Below are positions 1 to 6,961 of a stretch of DNA of 23,503 nucleotides, piece by piece (the stretch's first letter is position 1; every line of letters begins with the position of its first letter). Source of the stretch: Priapulus caudatus. Its lineage: Eukaryota > Priapulida > Priapulimorpha > Priapulimorphida > Priapulidae. The DNA is taken from positions 288,543-312,045 of the forward strand of contig NW_014577271.1 of the NCBI RefSeq assembly GCF_000485595.1, written 5' to 3'. The notes below the pieces were generated by a model. The model saw only the letters and a list, made by a program, of their open reading frames with translations, ran no database searches and was not told where the DNA came from. Made by a program: the position numbers and the translations under genes.

Positions 1-27
1 TCGTCCCCAGATAGAAATTGAAACAGC

Positions 28-75
28 GGGGAGGGGGAGGGGGAGGGGAGGGGAAACTAGGGGGGTCCGGGGGCC
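28..75 (+). repeat. G-rich low-complexity tract 1
   Basis: Runs of four to six G separated by single A residues, followed by a further G run and GGGGG at about 68-72. At least four G-runs lie within 50 bases, so the strand could form a G-quadruplex. That is inferred from composition only. Confidence 0.75.
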
Positions 76-78
76 TGG

Positions 79-200
79 TCGAATCACTGCAGCAAGAACA
101 AGTCCGCCCTGCAGCTACAACACACACGCATCTATTGACTATATATAACAACATTATATATAGTTATCTATAACTACTATAACAACTATAGCTACTATAA
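79..200 (-). repeat. Inverted copy of the repeat at 1,065-1,187
   Basis: The reverse complement of this stretch matches about 1,065-1,187, and so also the duplicate at about 6,997-7,120. The match covers the AT-rich hairpin, the GATGCGTGTGTG-type segment and the following GCGGACTTGTT segment. The two arms are about 0.9 kb apart. Sequence outside the matched part does not continue as a match, so this is either one arm of a foldback element or a dispersed repeat inserted in both orientations. Confidence 0.7.
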
Positions 201-362
201 CAAGAGCCGCCAGAGTCGTCTTGGGTCATCTCGAGGTCTGTTGCTACGGTTATACAACGTAAAATTCAGTCGTGACGTAGCACCACATTGTTAGGCGCAG
301 ATATGCAGACACGCAGTTGCGTAACACATCATTGTTAGGACATGCCCACTATAATGCAGAGA

Positions 363-443
363 GAGGGAAGGGAGGGTGGGGAGGGGTGAGGGTGGGGAGA
401 GGTGGGGGGAAGGGGCGGGGGAGGGGAAGGGTGGGGGAGGGGG
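363..443 (+). repeat. G-rich low-complexity tract 2
   Basis: About 80 bases almost entirely of G and A, with more than ten runs of three to six G. It is a simple purine tract with quadruplex or triplex potential. No gene is implied. Confidence 0.8.
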
Positions 444-865
444 CTTCTAATAGCAAAAGCAGTTCACTCCTTTTGTTAACAGTCAACAAATCCATGTTCT
501 ACCCTCCTCTCTTGAAGCGTCAAAAGGTTATCAGACACTTACTCTTCGCACGTCAGTGGAAAGCATATTTCATGGTCCTTTCAATAAAGGCCATGAAAAA
601 TGGTAGGTCACGCTGAAACAAAAAAGTTTTCAATCGCTCGCGCACACCATGTCCTCAGAAAATGTCTAAAATCTGCCTGTGCCCCATTGACCTTGACCTG
701 TGACCTCCAATATCGGCACAGTGATGGCTTTTCCTACCATGATGCATACACCGACTATCACGAGCCTAGGTCGAGCCGTTTAGATTTGTGCCGCAATTCT
801 GCATATTCCTCCCTATACCTTAAGTTAAGGAAGGAATGTCCCCTTCTTTTACACCTCCTTTGACT

Positions 866-878
866 TGACCTTTGACCC
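866..878 (+). promoter_or_regulatory. TGACCT direct repeat, one-base spacing (DR1-like), copy 1
   Basis: TGACCT, one T, then TGACCC. This spacing matches the DR1 arrangement bound by RXR, HNF4 and COUP-TF type nuclear receptors. It lies inside a repeat, so function is only a possibility. Copy 2 extends it to three half-sites at 6,786-6,805. Confidence 0.3.
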
Positions 879-962
879 CCAGCTTCGACATCCCAACTCG
901 TGTTTCGATTACCCCCACGTCCCGAATATCGTGACCGTACGTCGACGGTTAAGATTTGTGCC

Positions 963-1030
963 CAACTGTTGACGGACGGACGGACCAACGGACGCACGCG
1001 CTCGCACGGACGGCACGGACGACGGACGAT
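963..1030 (+). repeat. Degenerate (GACG)n repeat, copy 1
   Basis: Tandem GACG/CACG tetranucleotides with interruptions. The duplicate at 6,900-6,961 is longer and purer. Frames through it encode only Arg-Pro-Ser-Val type repeats. Confidence 0.8.
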
Positions 1031-1049
1031 CATGCGATTCTACAAGCTG

Positions 1050-1118
1050 CATCTGACTATGTCAGATGAGCTAACAACTATAAATACTATAACAACTATA
1101 TATAACGTTGTTATATAT
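1050..1118 (+). repeat. Paired short hairpins at the end of the GACG repeat
   Basis: A perfect eight-base stem, CATCTGAC/GTCAGATG with loop TAT, is followed by an AT-rich hairpin with 11-base arms CTATATATAAC/GTTATATATAG. Both recur in copy 2 at about 6,982-7,052. The AT hairpin also occurs, slightly altered and inverted, at 79-200. Confidence 0.7.
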
Positions 1119-1189
1119 AGTCAATAGATGCGTGTGTGCTGTAGCTGCAGGTGCGGACTTGTTTTTGCTGCCAGTGGGTCGAATGAGAA

Positions 1190-1989
1190 TTCTTGCGAGG
1201 TGCCCCTCACTGCCAGTAGCAGCAGCGCCTCCAAAGCTGACTCAGCTCCAGGCCTGTTCCTCATGTAGCCATTCCCATTTTGAAAATTTTTTGAATTTTT
1301 TTTTAATCGGGCGGAAATAATTAAACGTGGCGCAACTATTGAAACGGGGGGTTCCACAACGGAGCGGGGCACCCGGTTTGCGCAACGTAGGGAGAAGCCT
1401 GACGACTACAGTGATTGGTCGAAAGATTGGAGTTAGCGCGGCGGTGGGATTTTTTGGGATGAATAAGTCGGTTTACATTCTCTGCAGATTCTAACCGAAT
1501 ATCTCTGGCGGGAGTAAGGCTAAGTGAACAACGACAGATTTATAGATTACAAGACAAGTGAACATTTAGCTACACATACGATACCAAGTATACCGATACG
1601 CCTGTTTGAAGTTCGTAAATCATAGGTTCGTTCACAGAAATACGCCTAAGCAGACGCATTTCAAACGATAGAGGGTAAATTTAGTTTGGGATATAATTAA
1701 GACATATTCACTTCGGATAAGAGGCATTTAATTGCCTACCACTACCACAGAACCATTTTATAGCTACAGAGTAACCGATGAAATAAGTTGGTCCCTAGCA
1801 CTTCGAACAATAGAATTGTCCTATTCTCTGGCGGCAGACTGAACCCAATAGGTTACCAGAGCTACCAATATGGACGGCTGTTTTCGTTGTCTTTCGTTCT
1901 GTTAATCGTGTGGAAACGTAAGCGACGTTGTCGAGCGAATTTTGCGGATTTCCTACCTGCCTCTCTTTTGAGGTGAATGTTTGTGCCAC
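1190..1989. other. Non-coding duplicated DNA, no gene seen
   Basis: Colinear with 7,122-7,890 in the second copy. It includes the A/T homopolymer stretch at about 1,280-1,306. Open frames here are short, differ between the copies and match no family I recognise. Confidence 0.6.
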
Positions 1990-1997
1990 AAGGCGGG

Positions 1998-3099
1998 CTA
2001 GCACCGATAATTCTGTCCCATAATAACCTTTTTTAATATTTTGGTGAGAGTTATTGCGGAAGAGGGTTTCATTGAAATTTGTGAGATTGTGCCATGCGAT
2101 ACATGCATGACGCGTGCTAATGCGGACTCCCTGCCTATTGGTTGCCGAAAAAAAACTACGTTTCCGCTTCTACATGGTCTGTACCTGCTGACTGAACGTA
2201 TGTCGTATACATTCACTTCAATCATTTTACTTCTCTACAAGATTGTTTTCAGGAAACATCCCGCTTCATTACGTTAGTAAATATGTCTGGCCATTTTACA
2301 AACAACTTCGGACCAATTCAAGCGCGAGTCCCATCAGGCTCCTGCAGCCGCCCACAGATACCACGAGAACGCGAGGGCTATTGAAGACGCGCGCTCTGGA
2401 GTGTCGATTGTTGTTAAATGGCCCAAGTAAATTGACTAAGGTTAGATGTGGAACGGGGTTCTGAAAAACAGTCTTTTAAGAAATAACTAACGATTGTGAG
2501 TGAGATGAAGATACATGGATATATCAAGAGCAAGGGTAAAGCCAGGTTAGCACCAGGGGTTCATAGTAGTAAAACACATCGTTGGCAATAAGAGCATGTA
2601 TATGAGAGCCCTTTGAGCCAAAATAAGACTTTTTTACGGGATTCTGATACAAACAATAAGTACACTAATCACAGAACAACAAACTTCGCATTCAGCGATC
2701 GATGTGACAAACCCGAGATCTTTTCATGAAAAAGCCGTAAATTTGCGCTCGAAATTCAAACAACAGAAAATGTCGAAAAAGTGGTCCTTGGCCAAAAATA
2801 AGGACTATAAGTACTTTCTTCACAAATTTCAACAAAAAAAGTACTAATAAGGGCCTACTATTTTATTTTTGGCAAATAAGTACTTGATACTTATAATGAA
2901 GACCCCGCGCTAACGACCTGTGTAGAGGAAACGGTAGGTTTTTTTTCCGCGGAATAAGCGGCGATACGAGCCGCATTAGCAGCGCATGGCATTTTGCATC
3001 GCGATCTCACGAAATTTTCAATAAACCCGTTCTGTCCAAATAACTCTCAGTGATCAAATATAATAAAAAGGTTAACATGGGACAGAAATTATTCGGTCT
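1998..3099. mobile_element. Non-autonomous DNA element with ~180-bp terminal inverted repeats
   Basis: This segment of about 1.1 kb is absent from the matching place in copy 2 (about 7,890). Its ends are inverted repeats: about 2,000-2,180 matches the reverse complement of about 2,916-3,099. The outermost conserved part reads TAGCACCGATAA... on the left and, inverted, TAGACCGAATAA... on the right, followed by TTCTGTCCCAT in both. AAGGCG flanks both ends (1,990-1,995 and 3,100-3,105). Extended to eight bases the flanks are AAGGCGGG and AAGGCGTG. An eight-base duplication would suit a hAT-type transposase, but the terminal bases are not a textbook hAT match, so the superfamily is uncertain. No transposase open frame is present; it would have to be mobilised in trans. 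Confidence 0.75.
2791..2877. repeat. Imperfect internal inverted repeat
   Basis: GCCAAAAATAA at about 2,791 is mirrored by TTATTTTTGGC ending at about 2,873, with AAGTACT-like motifs nested inside. It lies within the larger inverted-repeat element, just inside its right arm. Confidence 0.45.
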
Positions 3100-3443
3100 A
3101 AGGCGTGGCGTGCGTTTGTACTTGGTGGTGTGCAGGATGAGCATTTGACCGGCATTTACGGGTAAATGTATCGGCAATATAATAAAGGTACAAATAGAGA
3201 TTAGAGAAACATTAAGACTTTGGTAATGGTACTAGTAAATACATTTCGTGTTTCGACGTGGATATTCGTCTGAGCATCCGAGCACGCGCTGTTGATGTAG
3301 CATGGCCGCAGCGCACGGCCTCTAAGTACACGGAAATAGCGCAGTGTGAAGGGAGGTCTGGGGGTCTCTCCCCAGACAATTTTTAAATCTAGATGCTCTA
3401 AAATGTTATTTACCCTTTAGATTTATGATATTTTGCCCTTTAA

Positions 3444-3954
3444 AGGCTTACAATGCGCATCCAAATGCTAATTTCTCAGTACCTAGACTAGCAAATACTT
3501 CGTGTCAGCATATCAACACTAACCTTATGACAAAAATAAACTCTAGTGCTTTCCACCATTTACTGGCGTTTGCTTAAAACACAAGAAAGAGGTGAGAAAA
3601 TGGCATCTGGCGCGAATACGCCGATCTGTTGATCCAAACAAAAATAGCCTCGAAGTGGTGACGTGAGCGTCACATGTTTTATCTTTGCTGCGCGTACGCT
3701 GTAACGCGGAACCGCTGTACGCGGCCACCGGCTGCACGGTTGCTTGGAGATGGGAAACTGGTCACACAACATCGAGAATTCAAAATTCACATTGGAGGTA
3801 TTTTCAAAATACCTTTATAAGACAAGCGCGCAGGAATGGGGAGGCAAGCTTAGAGTTTATTTTGCCATAAGGTAGTATGATTATGCATGACACGAAAGTA
3901 ATTTGCTAGTCTAAGTACTGGAGAAATTAGGTTTGCATGCGCATTGTGACGCCT
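3444..3954. mobile_element. TTAA-flanked MITE (T2/piggyBac-like)
   Basis: About 510 bp bounded by TTAA on both sides (3,440-3,443 and 3,955-3,958). The terminal inverted repeats begin AGGC and share ACAATGCGCAT near the tip. The arms, 3,444-3,545 and about 3,853-3,954, match with few indels, including CTAGCAAATACTT / CTAGCAAATTACTT and AATAAACTCTA. TTAA targets with AGG-starting termini are the mark of T2-type MITEs, which are associated with the piggyBac superfamily. There is no coding capacity. The inner tips of its arms hold the only similarity I see; the core contains a CpG-rich stretch at about 3,660-3,740. Confidence 0.75.
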
Positions 3955-3958
3955 TTAA

Positions 3959-4287
3959 GCTTTTTGCCTTGCGTTTTTGCTACGCAGCCTACGCTGTGAC
4001 GCCCCTGATACATGCGTTGGTATCGGTTATACACCATAGATAGTGTTTGGTACTATCATTCGCCTATATTACTATAAGCGAACCGAGTGGGATAATAATT
4101 AGTGGTAGGGTTAGATTGTGGTTAAACCATGGGTTAGTATTAGAGTTAGGTTAGAGTTAGGGTGTAGAATAGAATACTCCCTAGCACTAGCATTAATTAC
4201 ATTTTGTAATACAACATGAACACGCGCATGCGCAGGCAATCTCGCCGACGATATAGCGCATACGAACAGGTGTCCGATGCTCGGCAC
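3959..4287. other. Non-coding spacer with degenerate TTAGGG-like repeats
   Basis: No gene is visible. At about 4,108-4,162 several GGTTAG/GTTAGGG-like hexamers occur in an irregular array, resembling eroded telomeric repeat. Near 4,222-4,234 there is an alternating GCGCATGCGC run. Confidence 0.5.
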
Positions 4288-4397
4288 GGGTTTCGTCTAT
4301 ATTCAGGCCGTACAAGAGATAATTTGCATATTTATCACGTGGTTTTGGTGTAAACCCTCAGGATGTAATCGCGTGTTCGTGACCGGTCACTTTCAGC

Positions 4398-4760
4398 TGT
4401 GAAGGAAGATGGTGAAGGAGGAGGAAGGGGAGAAGGGAGAACGGTGGGGGAAAGGAGGAGCGGAGAAGCTGGGAGAAGGAGGAAGGGGAGAAGCGGAGAA
4501 GGCTGGGTGGAGAAAGAGGAGGGAGAAGCTGGTGGAGGAAGGAGGAGGGAGAAGGGAGAAGGTGTGTGGAGGAGGGGGAGAAGCTAGTGTGAGAAGCGAT
4601 GGGAGAAGCTGATGGAGTAAAGAGGAAGGGAGAGGGAAAAGGTGGTCTGAGAAGGCAGGAGGGAGAAGCTGGTGGAGAAGGAGAGGGGGAGCACTGGTGG
4701 AGAATGAAAAGGGAAGAAGGAGAAGCTGTGGAGGAAGGGAGAAGGTGGTGCCAGGCGAGA
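4398..4760 (+). repeat. Purine-rich minisatellite
   Basis: A degenerate tandem repeat based on GGAGAAGCTGGTGGAGAAGG-like units, about 20-26 bases long. It is almost free of pyrimidines apart from the recurring GCT and GTG. It forms the left half of the foldback core. Confidence 0.85.
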
Positions 4761-4764
4761 GGCA

Positions 4765-4872
4765 ACCTCCCTGCACCTTCTCCACCACCTCTCCACCAGC
4801 TTGCTCCCTCCTCCTTCTCACCAGCCTTCCCCCCTCATCCACTCCCTTCTCTCTCACCTTCTCCCCACTCTC
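4765..4872 (+). repeat. Pyrimidine-rich counterpart of the minisatellite
   Basis: CCTTCTCCACCACC and CTCCACCAGCTTG type units. These are the reverse complement of the GGAGAAGCTGGTGGAG units to the left, so the two together form an imperfect inverted repeat. Confidence 0.8.
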
Positions 4873-5157
4873 TCTCCCACGCGCGATTTCATCTGATTGG
4901 TGTATACACCAAAACCAGCGTGACAAAAATATGCAATTATTCTCCATGTACGCGGCCTGAATATAGACGAAACCCTGTCGGTACGAATATCACACGTCCT
5001 TTCTGTTTTTACTTTCCTACTTTTGTTTTATTGAGGAGACGTTCACACTCCAAGTGCTTGTGGTCGGGTGTTAGTTAACGCGGCAGGCATATACATGGCA
5101 ATACGTTAGCGATACATGGATTTAATGCATGATTATATTTAATAAGGTCGGTCAGAG

Positions 5158-5183
5158 TTAAAAGATTAAAGATTAAAGATTAA
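5158..5183 (+). repeat. (GATTAAA)n heptamer repeat, copy 1
   Basis: Three to four tandem GATTAAA units. The counterpart at 8,171-8,198 has a similar number of units. Confidence 0.8.
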
Positions 5184-5223
5184 GCGAACGCAAACGGCTC
5201 TTAATAACAGCAACAACACACGC

Positions 5224-5286
5224 GCGGCCATCTTGCTAAAGTTCTCTCGGTTTAGCCAACATACCACGTGACTATTAGTGTCCAAT
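5224..5286 (+). promoter_or_regulatory. Promoter-like cluster: YY1-type site, E-box, CCAAT
   Basis: GCGGCCATCTTG (5,224-5,235) resembles a YY1 site, CACGTGAC (5,265-5,272) is a canonical E-box with flank, and CCAAT is at 5,282-5,286. All three are preserved, in the same order and nearly the same spacing, in copy 2 (8,238-8,300), although the sequence between them carries indels. There is no TATA box and no recognisable gene downstream. This could be a real promoter, part of a repeat, or chance. Confidence 0.3.
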
Positions 5287-6785
5287 GCCGCGCCGTATAT
5301 TCATGCACACCGAATTGAATAGCATTGTAAAATTACATTGACAACACGTACCACAACTATGCTACATTCAAGGTCTCTTACGTTTGCTCGCAAATCTCAA
5401 GGTATATTTGACAAGTGTTGGCATGTTACCTGATAAGGTAATAAGTTTTTGTTTTCGTCTACATTCGAAACATCTTCTTCAACTGGTAATTGCTGTAGGT
5501 ACGTACTATATTCTAACCGGTAAATCCTCGATTATTTTTGTAAATAGGCCTAGGGCTCTACATTATACATATTTGTAAAATGTAATATGGAAGTACTCTT
5601 TACGCATTACTTCACTGTCTAGTACTCAGTTACTAGTTAGCTGCTGCCAAAACAGCTGCTGGTAGTAGGCACTGATAGTTTATACTAGTTAGCCGCGTTA
5701 CTCGTCCGCTAAATTTAATTAGTTCTTGACTACAAGTCAGGATAAGTATCGTAAAAAGCCCGTCAGATCGAACTGAACAGGAACAAAGTGAATCTTCTCT
5801 TCAATAAGTACTGCGGAGGTACGGTACCACTACCACTACCAGGTAGGGCTACCGAGAGTGCATAAAACACTTTTCTTTAGCGGGAGGGGGGGTTACGATT
5901 CCCACTTTACCACAAACAAGCACCTCATATCCCAGTTCCCAGTAAATAAAATCCCAATTCTCCCAGCTACCCAGGAAATTATGTAGCACTATACTACTGA
6001 GAATGTGTTCAGGAATTCAAGTAGTTAGGTTTTCAAACACATACATAAATCACTAATATTTACCTACTATTATATTTAGTATTATTTATCTGCCGCATAA
6101 TTAATAAAAAAATTAAGAAAGAATAAATTTACTCAATGTTAGCGCAGAAATTGAAATCCTCGACACGAATTGACACGAATTTCTCCTCAGATCCAGAAAT
6201 TTTAGAGGGTCTTTCCACGTCTGAATGGACTTCTGTTCCCGGAATCACGATTATCTGACATTCCAGTTCCACAGTAATTAAAACTGGGCGAATCCCGGCG
6301 TCCCGAAAATTACCCGTTCCCCTCTCTTAGGGTGGCAGACTGTTGCTGACCTTCCGGGTCCCTACGCCCACCCCCGGTGCTTCATCTATCAAATCATGTA
6401 TTGTTACCTGTACGATGTCTCATATCTTCCATTGTACACTGCTATGTGTGTATGTCGTATGCACAAATTAAACATATTTGAAGTTTTGAATCTTGCGAGC
6501 ATTAATTACATAACGTCTGTCGTTCATATTACTTAAAGCTCGCGCTACATCTGCGTGACCTGCCGACGGACTTGAATAACAGGACAACTCTCAAGAGTGT
6601 TCGTTTGCCTTTATAGCCACTAGAGTCATTGTATTGATCGGCACAGTGATGGCTTTTCCTACCATGATGCTATACACCGACTATCACGAGCCTAGGTCGA
6701 GCCGTTTAGATTTGTGCCGCAATTCTGCATTTCCTCCCTATACCTTAAGTTAAGGAAGGAATGTTCCCCCTTCTTTTACACCTCT

Positions 6786-6805
6786 TGACCTTTGACCTTT
6801 GACCC
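6786..6805 (+). promoter_or_regulatory. Triple TGACCT half-site array, one-base spacing, copy 2
   Basis: Three TGACCT/TGACCC hexamers, each separated by one T, giving two overlapping DR1-like arrangements. It is the counterpart of 866-878 in the duplicated block. A regulatory role is inference; simple repeat expansion is equally likely. Confidence 0.3.
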
Positions 6806-6899
6806 CCAGCTTCGACATCCCAACTCGTTTTCGGATTACCCCCCCACGTCCCGAATATCGTGACCGTACGTCGAGCGGTTAAGATTTGTGCCCAACTGT

Positions 6900-6961
6900 T
6901 GACGGACGGACGGACAGACGGACGCACGGACGCTCGCACGGACGGACGGACGGACGGACGA
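6900..6961 (+). repeat. (GACG)n microsatellite, copy 2
   Basis: About fifteen GACG-type tetranucleotides, with GCACG interruptions near the middle. It differs in length and interruptions from the copy 1 version at 963-1,030. Confidence 0.85.

Larger units (their letters stand above)
1..712. other. Non-coding repetitive flank with G-rich tracts
   Basis: I see no supportable gene in this stretch. It holds two strongly G-rich, purine-biased tracts (28-75 and 363-443), an AT-rich run at about 138-200, and the left arm of an inverted repeat described separately. Short open frames overlapping the G-rich tract encode only Gly/Arg-rich low-complexity peptides and are not convincing. At 686-705 there is a cluster of TGACCT-like hexamers that leads into the repeat block beginning at 713. 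Confidence 0.7.
4288..4978. mobile_element. Foldback-type element with GA/CT-rich core
   Basis: The outer arms, 4,288-4,375 and 4,879-4,978, are inverted copies of each other. They share GGGTTTCGTCTATATTCAGG, GCATATTT, CACG(C)TGGTTTTGGTGTA and an ATCGCG segment in the same order. Inside them, a purine-rich minisatellite (about 4,398-4,760) is opposed by a shorter pyrimidine-rich stretch (about 4,765-4,872) that is close to its reverse complement, so nearly the whole element could fold on itself. It has no credible coding frame: frames through the core give Gly/Glu/Arg or Ser/Pro/Phe repeats. Elements of this shape are described as foldback transposons. Confidence 0.7.
3254..5008. other. Insertion-like segment absent from copy 2
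   Basis: Copy 2 runs directly from the equivalent of 3,253 to the equivalent of about 5,009. The segment is flanked by TGTTT at 3,249-3,253 and 5,004-5,008. Its ends show a weak inverted match: ACGTGGATATTCGT on the left and ACGTGTGATATTCGT on the inverted right. It contains a TTAA-flanked MITE (3,444-3,954) and a foldback element (4,288-4,978). It could be one large composite insertion or a deletion in copy 2. Only the presence/absence is firm. Confidence 0.55.
713..6636 (+). repeat. Direct duplication, long copy (copy 1)
   Basis: This block of about 5.9 kb is followed immediately by a second, shorter version at 6,637-9,561. The matching segments, in order, are 713-1,989 with 6,637-7,890, 3,108-3,253 with 7,891-8,043, and 5,009-6,636 with 8,044-9,561. 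The long copy carries two extra segments, each of which has mobile-element structure. No gene was found in it. Open frames in one copy are broken by indels in the other. Confidence 0.85.
5009..6636. other. Non-coding duplicated DNA
   Basis: Colinear with 8,044-9,561. No gene is recognised. It contains a short (GATTAAA)n heptamer repeat, a promoter-like motif cluster, and at about 5,920-6,310 several scattered CCCAGTTCCCAGTAAA-like motifs. Open frames here are short, and indels disrupt them between the two copies. Confidence 0.6.

Noticed and set aside
1050-1074. Possible Helitron 3' end (hairpin followed by CTAA)
   Set aside because: The hairpin lies only two bases before CTAA instead of the usual ten or so, the next base is C and not T, and no matching 5' TC end was found.
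4358-4947. Open frames of up to 184 codons on both strands over the GA/CT tract
   Set aside because: They encode only Ser/Pro/Phe or Gly/Glu/Arg repeats because the minisatellite lacks stop codons. There is no domain or splice logic.
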